DNA of 55,417 nt from Stenotrophomonas panacihumi (GTDB taxonomy: Bacteria; Pseudomonadota; Gammaproteobacteria; Xanthomonadales; Xanthomonadaceae): contig NZ_LLXU01000128.1 in assembly GCF_001431645.1 (NCBI RefSeq), forward strand, positions 1 through 55,417, read 5' to 3'. Shown here piece by piece: positions 49,401 through 55,417 of this stretch. Both the position numbers and the translations under genes were made by a program. The notes beneath the pieces were generated by a model, which ran no database searches, was not told where the DNA came from, and worked only from the letters and a program-made list of their open reading frames with translations. Each line of letters begins with the position of its first letter. Positions within the stretch are counted from its first letter, which is position 1.

Positions 49401-50045
49401 GTCGGCGTGGAGCTGGATGCGCTCACCCGCGCGCAGATCGAGATCTACCGCAGCGGCGCCGGCAAGTCCGGCGGGCAGCGCCAGAAGCTGGCGACCACCT
49501 GTCTGGCGGCGGCGCTGCGCTACCAGCTGGGCGGCGAGGATGGCGAGCTGCCGCGCTATTGCGCGGTCGTGCTCGACGAGGCGTTCGACAAGGCCGACAA
49601 CGAATTCACCGCCCTGGCGATGAACATCTTCGAGAACTTCGGTTTCCAGATGATCGTGGCGACGCCGCTGAAGTCGGTGATGACGCTGGAGCCGTTCATC
49701 GGCGGCGCGTGTTTCGTGGAGATCAGCGGGCGGCACACTTCCGGCGTGCTGCTGGTGGAGTACGACGACGAGGCGAACCGGTTGAAGTTGCCCGAGCGGG
49801 CGCGCGGCGGGGCGGTTGAAGTGCCGCCGCAGCCAGAGCCGGTCGTGGAGACCGCCCTGGCGGCGGCCGTCGAAGTGGCCAAGCCGCCGGCGAAAGCGAA
49901 GCCGAAGGCGAAGCAGCCTGCGGCCACCAAGCCCGCAAGGAAGGTGGCCGCGCCGAAGAAGGCACTCGCTTCGGCCAAGCCTGCCAGGGCGAAGGCCGCC
50001 GCCAAGCCGGCCGCATCGAAGAAGCCGGCCAAGCCGAAGAAATGA
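46440..50045 (+). CDS. SMC-like ATPase, JetC / MksB type, with a histone-H1-like basic tail
   Basis: A 1201-residue motor ATPase of the COG4913/AAA_29 type. The N-terminal head has FRMRRLQVHNWGTFSGL then Walker A GRSGSGKST (58-66). A long coiled coil follows (about 290-990) with a hinge-like region near 500-640. The C-terminal head has GAGKSGGQRQKLATT (about 1005, signature) and CAVVLDEAFDKAD (about 1042, Walker B). In Wadjet and Mks complexes it extrudes DNA loops. Residues from about 1147 to the end form a tail of roughly 55 residues made almost only of Lys, Ala and Pro with no acidic residue; this is not a standard part of the family. The jetD/mksG nuclease gene is absent downstream. GAGGAA precedes the ATG. 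Confidence 0.9.
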   Translation: MNQLTRSPALQPTGLFNDATLDPRARQFRMRRLQVHNWGTFSGLTDVPIAERGFLFVGRSGSGKSTLLDAMSALLTPPSIVDFNAAAREAERSGRDRNLVSYVRGAWADQQDSSSGEIATQYLRAGATWTALVLEYHNALGEVVSLVRLFWIAGSGNAAADVRRHYLVAKRPFDIATELEGFDLDLRRLRARLGEDVQHFDSFAGYAEHFRELLGIGNEMALRLLHKTQSAKNLGDLNAFLRGFMLDEPRTFEAADRLVEDFAELDGAHQAVVTARRQVETLSPAREHHAALMALRRSVGELRELQLGVDGYREQRRAELLQARLIELDTQDRGLAGEEGQRRESLDNHEEKLAGLEREQRAQGGEQIEALERERTRIERERDERSRRRSQIEQACRQLGTGLAGSAVGFAEQVAHARELLAGNREQAGSVDEAIAERMAERREDERRFAVIRAEIEALKKAPSSIPAPMQALRARLCEDTGLSEAALPFVGELLQVREDQIAWRGAIERVLHGFAQSLLVDERHHAQVADWANRTHLGTRLVYFRVRRNENLQPREASARSLPGKLLLREHAHADWLRHELARRFDYDCVDNASALRNADKAITREGQVKHPGDRYEKDDRHAVGDRKRWLLGYDNRDKLKVFEREGQQLAQRIAACDADVAALRAQREQGQERTLAAHTLVERDWDEIDVAPKLQRLTDIDEQLRQLREGDTGLRELGQALEHARGLRDQARRTYEDVRLERAQLARERGRLEHLQQASQGRVGGSLTPTQLEGLQQRLAELPTLGLDNLEAHFRVVERGLAEQLAESQGRDSRLSQLLVDCFRKYCQQWPEDSGDFTVSVASADDFLARLDRLESDGLPRHENRFFELLQTQSKNNLLALQRHAAEAHKGIRQRMDEVNASLEQVPFNRGTVLTIEVSDRRLPEVQEFQQQLRSVLAQQQTEDRALAEAQFDTLRGLVARLGADDNEQRRWREQVLDVRLHVEFVGVELDALTRAQIEIYRSGAGKSGGQRQKLATTCLAAALRYQLGGEDGELPRYCAVVLDEAFDKADNEFTALAMNIFENFGFQMIVATPLKSVMTLEPFIGGACFVEISGRHTSGVLLVEYDDEANRLKLPERARGGAVEVPPQPEPVVETALAAAVEVAKPPAKAKPKAKQPAATKPARKVAAPKKALASAKPARAKAAAKPAASKKPAKPKK

Positions 50046-50053
50046 TCCATCGA

Positions 50054-50075
50054 CGGGGCGCAGGCAGGCGCCCCG
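50054..50075. terminator. Hairpin between jetC/mksB and the TSUP gene
   Basis: An 8-bp perfect stem (50054-50061 with 50068-50075) lies in the 33-base gap between the convergent genes. No U-run. Confidence 0.5.
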
Positions 50076-50078
50076 GAC

Positions 50079-50888
50079 TCAGCCGCGCAGGGTGTCCCAG
50101 CCCATGCGCGCGATCAGCACGATCACCAGCACCAGGAACAGCTGCCGGATCAGCGGCGTGCCGCCGCGCAGCGCCAGCCGCGTGCCGGTGAACGCGCCGG
50201 CCACGTTCGCCGCCGCCATCGGGATCGCCGCGGCCAGCAGGATCTTGCCGCTGGGCAGGAAGAAGGCGAGCGCGGCGACATTGGTCGCCAGGTTCACCAC
50301 TTTCGACGCCGCCGAGGCGCGCAGGAAGTCCAGGCCGAAGAAGCGGATGAACAGGAAGATCAGGAAGCTGCCCGTGCCCGGGCCGAAGAAGCCGTCGTAG
50401 AAACCGATCGCCGCGCCCATGCCCAGTGCCATCGCCAGTTCCCTGCGGCCGATCTCGCGTGGCCGGTGCAGCGCGCCGAAATCCTTCTTCACCAGCGTGT
50501 AGGCCAGCATCGCCACCAGCAGGACGAGGATCAGCGGACGCACTGCCTCGCGCGGCAGCAGGCTCACCGCGGTGGCGCCGAGGAAGGAGAACGCGAAGGC
50601 GGTGGTCGCGGCATACAGCACCGGGCGCCATGGGAAACGCACGTTGCGTGCGTAGCGCCAGGTCGCCATGCCGGTGCCGAACATCGAACTGAACTTGTTG
50701 GTGCCCAGCAGCACCGCCGGCACTTCGCGCGGCAGCGTGGCGAACAGCCCGGGCAGCTGGATCAACCCGCCACCGCCCACCGCCGCATCGACCAGGCCGG
50801 CGGCGAAGGCGATGCACAGCAGCCACGGCAGTTCGGTAGGCAGGAAGTCGAGCACGGGCGTGGCAGGCGGGCGAGGGCGCGCCAGCAT
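50079..50888 (-). CDS. TSUP-family (TauE/SafE, YfcA-like) permease
   Basis: A 269-residue membrane protein with about eight helices. [21 protein letters not shown] and [17 protein letters not shown] are the paired TSUP repeat motifs. The family exports sulfite, sulfoacetate and related anions; the substrate is not readable here. The ATG at 50888 (MLARPRPP) is a reasonable start; the frame continues upstream over ychJ without coding support. It occupies the place where jetD would sit but is unrelated and on the opposite strand. Confidence 0.9.
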   Translation of the reverse strand: MLARPRPPATPVLDFLPTELPWLLCIAFAAGLVDAAVGGGGLIQLPGLFATLPREVPAVLLGTNKFSSMFGTGMATWRYARNVRFPWRPVLYAATTAFAFSFLGATAVSLLPREAVRPLILVLLVAMLAYTLVKKDFGALHRPREIGRRELAMALGMGAAIGFYDGFFGPGTGSFLIFLFIRFFGLDFLRASAASKVVNLATNVAALAFFLPSGKILLAAAIPMAAANVAGAFTGTRLALRGGTPLIRQLFLVLVIVLIARMGWDTLRG

Positions 50889-50950
50889 ACGCGCTGCCTG
50901 CCGGCCTGCCCATGCGCCGGAAGGCGGGTGCGCCGGGCGGGCGCAGGCCG

Positions 50951-50956
50951 CACAAT
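50951..50956 (+). promoter_or_regulatory. -10 element of ychJ, leaderless arrangement
   Basis: CACAAT is followed by six bases and then the ATG at 50963. Confidence 0.45.
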
Positions 50957-50962
50957 CGGGGC

Positions 50963-51364
50963 ATGAATGTTTCGCGCCGTCCACCCGCCGATCCGTGTCC
51001 CTGCGGACGCCCCCTGTCGTACGCCACCTGCTGCGGCCGTTACCACGCCGGCGCGCCGGCGCCGGATGCCGAGTCGCTGATGCGTTCGCGCTACAGCGCC
51101 TATGTCCGCCATGACGCCGACTACCTGCTGCGCACCTGGCACGCCACCACGCGCCCGCCGGCGCTGTCGCTGGACGAACCGGCGGGCGCGCGCACCATCT
51201 GGCTGGGGCTGGACGTGTTGCGCGCCGCCGACACCGGCCCGGACCGCGCCGAGGTCGAATTCCGCGCCCGGTACCGGGTGGGCGGCGGGAGCGCCGTGCG
51301 GATGCAGGAGCACAGCCGCTTCGTCCGCGAGGACGGCCAGTGGTTCTACCTGGACGCGGTGTGA
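50963..51364 (+). CDS. ychJ: YchJ-family (UPF0225) SEC-C motif protein
   Basis: A 133-residue protein. The SEC-C zinc motif [17 protein letters not shown] is at about residues 12-28, and [20 protein letters not shown] is the conserved middle. An NTF2-like fold follows and ends [13 protein letters not shown]. Function unknown, although it is widespread. The start at 50963 agrees with the SEC-C motif and with a -10 six bases upstream. Divergent from the TSUP gene by 74 bases. Confidence 0.88.
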   Translation: MNVSRRPPADPCPCGRPLSYATCCGRYHAGAPAPDAESLMRSRYSAYVRHDADYLLRTWHATTRPPALSLDEPAGARTIWLGLDVLRAADTGPDRAEVEFRARYRVGGGSAVRMQEHSRFVREDGQWFYLDAV

Positions 51365-51463
51365 GCCGGCCCCCCGTGAAGGCGGTCTGCACGCCGCGTT
51401 CGCGCGCGCTGGCTATGCTGGCTTCCGGGATAGGCAGGGCCGTGGTTCGGCAAAGGGACGGCG

Positions 51464-51655
51464 ATGGGCAACCTCAGTCTCTGGTTATGGATGTTGATCG
51501 GGGTCGTGGTATTCGGTGTCCTCGTGCCAGGTGCCCTGGCCGCCTGGATGATCCGCTGGCCTCCCCGCCGTTCGAGCGCGCGACCGATGGTCGTCGGGTC
51601 GGAGCGGCCTGATGAGCTGGCGCGTGGTCCCGGGGTGTTCCGCGATCTGGCTTGA
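51464..51655 (+). CDS. Possible small membrane protein
   Basis: A 63-residue frame with one hydrophobic helix (about residues 5-28, LWLWMLIGVVVFGVLVPGAL) and a basic, then acidic, soluble tail. GGGACGG lies before the ATG. It overlaps the following transglycosylase gene by 44 bases. I do not recognise a family. The helix and ribosome-binding site argue for it, while the short length and high GC argue for caution. Confidence 0.35.
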   Translation: MGNLSLWLWMLIGVVVFGVLVPGALAAWMIRWPPRRSSARPMVVGSERPDELARGPGVFRDLA

Positions 51656-53825
51656 GCGGTGGCGCGCGGTGCGCGTTGGGCTGCTTGCATGCGGCCTGCT
51701 GGGCTGCGCGCCCGCTTTTGCCGCTGACGATGCGGCCTGGACGCGTTGCCTGACGAGCCTGCGTGAGAGCGCGCAGGCAAAGGGTATCGACGCCGCGACG
51801 TTCGACCAGCATCTGGCACAGGTCCAGCCGGACGCCAGCGTGCTGGCCCTGCTCGACGCGCAACCGGAATTCACCACGCCGCTGTGGGATTACCTGGCCG
51901 CCTTGGTCGACGAGGAGCGCGTGGCCGACGGCAAGGCGTTCCTGGCGCGGTACCGCGGCCTGCTCGATGGCATTGCCGCGCAGTACGGCGTGGATGCCGA
52001 GACCGTCGTGGCGGTGTGGGGCGTGGAGAGCGATTACGGCCGGGTCACCGGCAAGCGCCCTTTGCTGGTGTCGCTGGCGACGCTGTCGTGCGAAGGCCGC
52101 CGCCAACCGTTCTTCCGCGGCGAACTGTTCGCGCTGCTGCAACTGCTGCAGGACGGCGACCTGGCCGCTGCGCCCACCGGCTCGTGGGCCGGCGCGTTCG
52201 GGCAGACCCAGTTCATGCCCACGACCTATCGGCGCATCGCGGTGGATGGCGATGGCGATGGGCGCCGCGATCTGGTCGCCAGCGTGCCCGATGCGTTGGC
52301 GTCCACGGCGAACTACCTGGCGCGCGCGGGATGGGAAAGCGGGCAGCCTTGGGGCGAGGAGGTCATCTTGCCGGAAGGCTTCGATGCCACGCGTACCGGC
52401 CGCAAGCAGCGCCGGCCCTGGCGGGAATGGCGCGCGTTGGGCGTGCGCGAGGTGGAAGGCCGGCCTTCGCATTTGTCCCGCATCACCGACGACACCCCGG
52501 CGGCCGTGCTGTTGCCCACCGGCGCGCAGGGCCCGGCGTTCCTCGTCTTCGCCAACTACGATGCGATCTACGCCTACAACGCCGCGGAGAGCTATGCGCT
52601 GGCCATCGCGCTGCTCTCCGATCGCCTGCGCGGCGAGCCGGGGCTGGCCACCGCCTGGCCGACGCCGGACCCCGGGCTGGATCGCGCCCATCGCCGTGAA
52701 CTGCAACGCCTGTTGATCGCGCGCGGGCATGAACTCGGCGGCGCCGACGGCATGCTCGGCACCGCCACGCGGCGCGCCATCCAGACCGAGCAGCAGCGGC
52801 TTGGCCTGCAGCCCGCCGACGGCAGGGCGGGGCAGTCCATCCTGGTCGCACTGAAAGCCGAAGCACCGGCCCCTGTCGCGCTGAAGGGGACGGCCTTCAC
52901 ACTGCCGGCCGCCTATCCTCGTTTCGTCCAATCCCCCATCGTGAGCAAGCACCGCGCCATGAAAGACGTCCCCGGCCTGAGCACAGGCGATTTCCACGGC
53001 TTCCCCTCGCTGCTGGTCAGCACGCCGCATTCCACGGCCGCCATCAGCCTGTTCGGCGGGCAGCTGCTGTCCTTCGTGCCGGCCGGGCAGGAGGACGTGA
53101 TGTGGCTGTCGCCGCTGGCCAAGCCGACGCCCACGCCCATCCGCGGTGGCACGCCGGTGTGCTGGCCGTACTTCGGCCGGCAGGACCAGACCGGCGACGT
53201 GCCCGCGCACGGCTTCGTGCGCACCGTGCCGTGGCAGTTGGTCGATGCGAGTCGCGAAGCCGACGGCACCGTGGTGCTGCACATGGCGCCGCCCGTGATG
53301 GAGGATCTGTCGTTGCGCCTGCGCATGACCGTGCGCATCGGCCGCACGCTGGAGCAGTCGCTGGAAACCGAGAACGTGGGCCGCGAGACCGTGCGCTTCA
53401 CCCAGGCGCTGCACAACTACTTCCACGTCGGTGATGCGCTGCAGGTCAGCACGGAGGGCGTCGATGGCCTGGATTACCTCGACAAGTTCGAGAACTATGC
53501 GGTCGCCCACCGCCAGCAGGGCGATTGGAGCCTGCGTGATCCGCGCGACCCCGGCCGCAGCGATCGCATCTACCTGGAAGCTGGCGGCCGCTACGGGTTG
53601 GTGGACCCGGTGCTGCGTCGCCGCATCGAGCTGCGAACCGAAGGCAGCAAGACCCTCGTGGCCTGGAACCCGGGCGAAGCGGGCGCGGCGAAGATGGACG
53701 ACGTGCGCGAAGGGTGGCGGCAATACGTGTGCCTGGAAGCGGCCAACGCGGGGCCAGACGTGATCGAGCTGGCGCCGGGCGCGCGCCACGTCCTGCGCCA
53801 GACCATCGACAGCACGCCGCTGTAA
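51612..53825 (+). CDS. Lytic murein transglycosylase (SltB/MltB type) in one frame with a hexose-6-phosphate mutarotase
   Basis: One open frame of 737 residues with two complete enzymes. Residues 1-38 are a signal (SPase I site APAFA|AD, or lipobox LLGC). About 40-340 is an SLT_2/MltB transglycosylase with catalytic Glu in VVAVWGVESDYG and GAFGQTQFMPTTY. About 355-415 is a peptidoglycan-binding domain (GGADGMLGTATRRAIQ). From Met450 on is a full YeaD-type aldose-1-epimerase (RGGTPVCWPYFG, HNYFHVGD). No stop codon lies between them. The first is periplasmic and the second normally cytosolic, so this is either a true fusion, read-through, or a lost stop. GGAG lies seven bases before the ATG. 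Confidence 0.85.
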   Translation: MSWRVVPGCSAIWLERWRAVRVGLLACGLLGCAPAFAADDAAWTRCLTSLRESAQAKGIDAATFDQHLAQVQPDASVLALLDAQPEFTTPLWDYLAALVDEERVADGKAFLARYRGLLDGIAAQYGVDAETVVAVWGVESDYGRVTGKRPLLVSLATLSCEGRRQPFFRGELFALLQLLQDGDLAAAPTGSWAGAFGQTQFMPTTYRRIAVDGDGDGRRDLVASVPDALASTANYLARAGWESGQPWGEEVILPEGFDATRTGRKQRRPWREWRALGVREVEGRPSHLSRITDDTPAAVLLPTGAQGPAFLVFANYDAIYAYNAAESYALAIALLSDRLRGEPGLATAWPTPDPGLDRAHRRELQRLLIARGHELGGADGMLGTATRRAIQTEQQRLGLQPADGRAGQSILVALKAEAPAPVALKGTAFTLPAAYPRFVQSPIVSKHRAMKDVPGLSTGDFHGFPSLLVSTPHSTAAISLFGGQLLSFVPAGQEDVMWLSPLAKPTPTPIRGGTPVCWPYFGRQDQTGDVPAHGFVRTVPWQLVDASREADGTVVLHMAPPVMEDLSLRLRMTVRIGRTLEQSLETENVGRETVRFTQALHNYFHVGDALQVSTEGVDGLDYLDKFENYAVAHRQQGDWSLRDPRDPGRSDRIYLEAGGRYGLVDPVLRRRIELRTEGSKTLVAWNPGEAGAAKMDDVREGWRQYVCLEAANAGPDVIELAPGARHVLRQTIDSTPL
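52959..53825 (+). other. Mutarotase part of the fused frame, possible independent gene
   Basis: An in-frame ATG at 52959 (MKDVPGLSTGDFHGF) would give a 288-residue D-hexose-6-phosphate mutarotase of normal length (YeaD is 294). TATCCT at 52915-52920 in the linker resembles a -10. No good ribosome-binding site precedes the ATG. It may be translated on its own. Confidence 0.55.
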
Positions 53826-53832
53826 CCGCGCG

Positions 53833-53856
53833 GCGCGCCGCCCGCCGGCGGCGCGC
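53833..53856 (+). terminator. Hairpin after the mutarotase domain
   Basis: A 10-bp perfect stem (53833-53842 with 53847-53856), loop CGCC, followed by TTCATT. Weak intrinsic terminator. Confidence 0.45.
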
Positions 53857-53894
53857 TTCATTACACTGCGGACTTCCGTGTTGGGGTCCGCACC

Positions 53895-55139
53895 ATGCCT
53901 GCCTCGTTTCCGGTTCCAGGGCCGCGCCGCGCGGCGATGATCTTCATCTTCATCACCGTGCTGATCGACGTGCTGTCGTTCGGCGTGGTGATTCCGGTCC
54001 TGCCGGACCTGGTGCGGCAGTTCACCGGCGGCGACTACGCTGATGCGGCGCACTGGATCGGCTGGTTCGGCTTCCTCTTCGCCGCGATCCAGTTCTTCTG
54101 TTCGCCGATCCAGGGCGCGCTGTCGGACCGTTACGGCAGGCGCGCGGTGATCCTGCTGTCGTGCTTTGGCCTGGGCATGGATTTCCTGCTGATGGCCGTC
54201 GCGCACACATTGCCGCTGCTGCTATTGGCGCGTGTGTTCTCCGGGGTGTTCTCGGCGAGCTTTTCCACCGCCAACGCCTACATCGCCGACGTCACCTCGC
54301 CGGAGAAGCGGGCCCAGGCTTATGGGATGCTCGGGGCCGCGTTCGGTATCGGGTTTGTCGCCGGGCCGTTGATCGGCGGATGGCTGGGGGGTTTCGGACT
54401 GCGCTGGCCGTTCTGGTTCGCGGCCGCCTTGTCGCTGACCAATTTCCTCTATGGCTGGTTCGTGCTCCCCGAATCGCTGCCGCCGGAGAAGCGCATCCCG
54501 CGTTTCGACTGGAGCCATGCCAACCCGTTCGGCGCGCTGAAGCTGCTGCGCAGCTATCCCTCGGTGTTTGGCCTGGCGGCGGTGATCTTCCTGGCCAACC
54601 TCGCGCACTACGTGTATCCGAGCATATTCGTGCTGTTTGCTGGCTACCTCTACGGCTGGGGGCCGCGCGAAGTGAGTTGGGTACTCGCGTTGGTGGGGGT
54701 GTGCAGCATCGTGGTCAACGCGCTGCTGGTGGGGCGCATCGTGGCGCGTTTGGGAGAACGGCGCGCGTTGCTGTTTGGCCTGGGGTGTGGGGTCGTGGGC
54801 TTCGCGATCTATGGCATGGCCGGGAGTGGCCGCGCGTTCCTCATCGGCGTGCCCATCAGTTCGCTCTGGGCAGTCGCGGGACCGGCCGCGCAAGCGCTCA
54901 TCACCCGACGCGTGGGCGCGGAAGTGCAAGGGCGCATACAGGGCGCGTTGATGAGCCTCATCAGCCTGGCCGGCGTGGCGGGGCCGCTGTTGTTCGCCAA
55001 CGTATTCGCCTGGGGTATCGACCGCCATGCGGCAATCCATGTGCCGGGCGCGCCCTGGTTGCTGGCGGGTCTGCTGCTCGCATGTGGTTGGTGGGTGGCC
55101 TGGTGGCGCGCAGCCGCGCCGGAGCGCGCAGCGACCTGA
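53895..55139 (+). CDS. MFS exporter of the TCR/Tet (DHA1) type
   Basis: A 414-residue protein with twelve membrane helices. FITVLIDVLSFGVVIPVLPDLV is the Tet-type helix 1 (motif D1), GALSDRYGRRAVILLS is the loop 2-3 motif A, and GAAFGIGFVAGPLIGGWLGG is motif C of exporters. The family includes TetA but also many chromosomal exporters of unknown drug range, so tetracycline resistance should not be assumed. The ATG at 53895 follows GGGG. Preceded by a weak terminator and followed by the Z-DNA-prone tract and rrn-like promoters. Confidence 0.9.
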   Translation: MPASFPVPGPRRAAMIFIFITVLIDVLSFGVVIPVLPDLVRQFTGGDYADAAHWIGWFGFLFAAIQFFCSPIQGALSDRYGRRAVILLSCFGLGMDFLLMAVAHTLPLLLLARVFSGVFSASFSTANAYIADVTSPEKRAQAYGMLGAAFGIGFVAGPLIGGWLGGFGLRWPFWFAAALSLTNFLYGWFVLPESLPPEKRIPRFDWSHANPFGALKLLRSYPSVFGLAAVIFLANLAHYVYPSIFVLFAGYLYGWGPREVSWVLALVGVCSIVVNALLVGRIVARLGERRALLFGLGCGVVGFAIYGMAGSGRAFLIGVPISSLWAVAGPAAQALITRRVGAEVQGRIQGALMSLISLAGVAGPLLFANVFAWGIDRHAAIHVPGAPWLLAGLLLACGWWVAWWRAAAPERAAT

Positions 55140-55143
55140 TGCA

Positions 55144-55173
55144 GCGCATGCGCGCATGCATGTGCGCGCGTAT
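55144..55173. repeat. 30-bp perfectly alternating purine-pyrimidine tract
   Basis: Every base from 55144 to 55173 alternates purine/pyrimidine, rich in CG, CA and TG steps. Such tracts can adopt Z-DNA under negative supercoiling. It lies between the MFS stop codon and a strong promoter cluster. Confidence 0.7.
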
Positions 55174-55201
55174 CGCATGTGGTCAATGACACACACAAGA
55201 G

Positions 55202-55229
55202 TTGACGCATTGCGCTGTATCGCTACACT
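55202..55229 (+). promoter_or_regulatory. Sigma-70 promoter, first of a tandem set
   Basis: TTGACG (55202-55207), 16-base spacer, TACACT (55224-55229). Points right, out of the window. Confidence 0.6.
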
Positions 55230-55297
55230 GCGCCACCTCGTCAACGACAACGCTTCGGCGGAAACGCAGACGACGCCAACTTCGCTTTCACAGGGTG

Positions 55298-55325
55298 TTG
55301 ACGGAATGAAAAAGCCGGCTAAGAT
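55298..55325 (+). promoter_or_regulatory. Sigma-70 promoter, second of a tandem set
   Basis: TTGACG (55298-55303), 16-base spacer, TAAGAT (55320-55325). The surrounding GGTGTTGACG-AA-GAAAAAG block recurs 100 bases later. Tandem strong promoters like this are usual for rRNA operons, but no rRNA is in the window to confirm it. Confidence 0.6.
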
Positions 55326-55397
55326 GTGCGGCTCGCTTCGACGAAACGACCTTCGGGTCACGGAGACGAAGCGGTCAACTTCCTCGGAAACGAGGTG

Positions 55398-55403
55398 TTG
55401 ACG
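55398..55403 (+). promoter_or_regulatory. -35 element of a third tandem promoter, cut by window edge
   Basis: TTGACG in the context GGTGTTGACGAAACGAAAAA, exactly 100 bases after the previous copy. The -10 would fall just beyond base 55417. Confidence 0.5.
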
Positions 55404-55417
55404 AAACGAAAAAGTCC

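Noticed and set aside
49870..50045. The repeated AAGCC/GCCAAG pattern as a CRISPR or DNA repeat array
   Set aside because: There are no spacers of constant length; the pattern comes from Lys-Pro-Ala codons of the ATPase tail.
50079..50888. The gene after jetC/mksB as a divergent JetD
   Set aside because: It has TSUP membrane motifs and lies on the opposite strand; no Toprim or DUF2220 feature is visible.
53895..55139. Calling the MFS gene tetA (tetracycline resistance)
   Set aside because: Motifs fix the exporter family but not the substrate, and the gene sits in core-genome context without mobile elements.

Overview
The window is a high-GC chromosomal segment around the replication origin. 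It carries rpmH-rnpA-yidC-mnmE reading right and dnaA, dnaN, recF, gyrB, a CPBP protease, an M48 protease, a TPR protein and tonB reading left. This order, together with the protein sequences, points to a gammaproteobacterium of the Xanthomonadaceae (Lysobacter/Luteimonas/Xanthomonas type). The genus cannot be fixed from the sequence alone. I saw no insertion sequence, prophage, CRISPR array, tRNA or rRNA gene.

Layout. 1-10269 (minus strand): tonB (cut by the window edge), secreted TPR protein, M48 lipoprotein, CPBP protease, gyrB, recF, dnaN, dnaA. Perfect or near-perfect DnaA boxes and two copies of a 21-bp AT-rich repeat lie in the spacers on either side of dnaN. 10501-14231 (plus): rpmH, rnpA, yidC, mnmE. 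14255-27872: mixed metabolic and stress genes: an AHSA1-type protein, a rhomboid protease, a TerC metal exporter behind a manganese-type (yybP-ykoY) riboswitch, rlmI, an M19 dipeptidase, an amino-acid permease, a GNAT acetyltransferase, a LysE exporter, a LysR regulator divergent from an alcohol dehydrogenase/nfsB pair, a GST, rmuC and a glutathione peroxidase. 27963-32076 (minus): the complete mlaFEDCBA operon for retrograde phospholipid transport. 32300-41057 (plus): the overlapping recC-recB-recD operon. 41065-43518: a TonB-like membrane protein and an MHS-family symporter.

43644-50045 (plus): folE, followed by a three-gene SMC-like ATPase operon of the JetABC (Wadjet) / MksFEB (condensin) type. 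The JetD/MksG nuclease gene is absent, and the ATPase ends in a lysine/alanine/proline-rich histone-H1-like tail. This is the most interesting system in the window. 50079-55139: a TSUP permease, ychJ, a small membrane ORF, one open frame joining a lytic transglycosylase to a hexose-6-phosphate mutarotase, and a TCR/Tet-type MFS exporter. The last 280 bases hold a 30-bp alternating purine-pyrimidine tract and tandem strong sigma-70 promoters that point out of the window, probably at an rRNA operon.

Most of the content is core genome: replication, RNA/protein biogenesis, envelope lipid asymmetry, double-strand-break repair and chromosome organisation. Several genes (rlmI, rmuC, ychJ, the GNAT gene) have a -10 element exactly six bases before the ATG, which suggests leaderless mRNAs.
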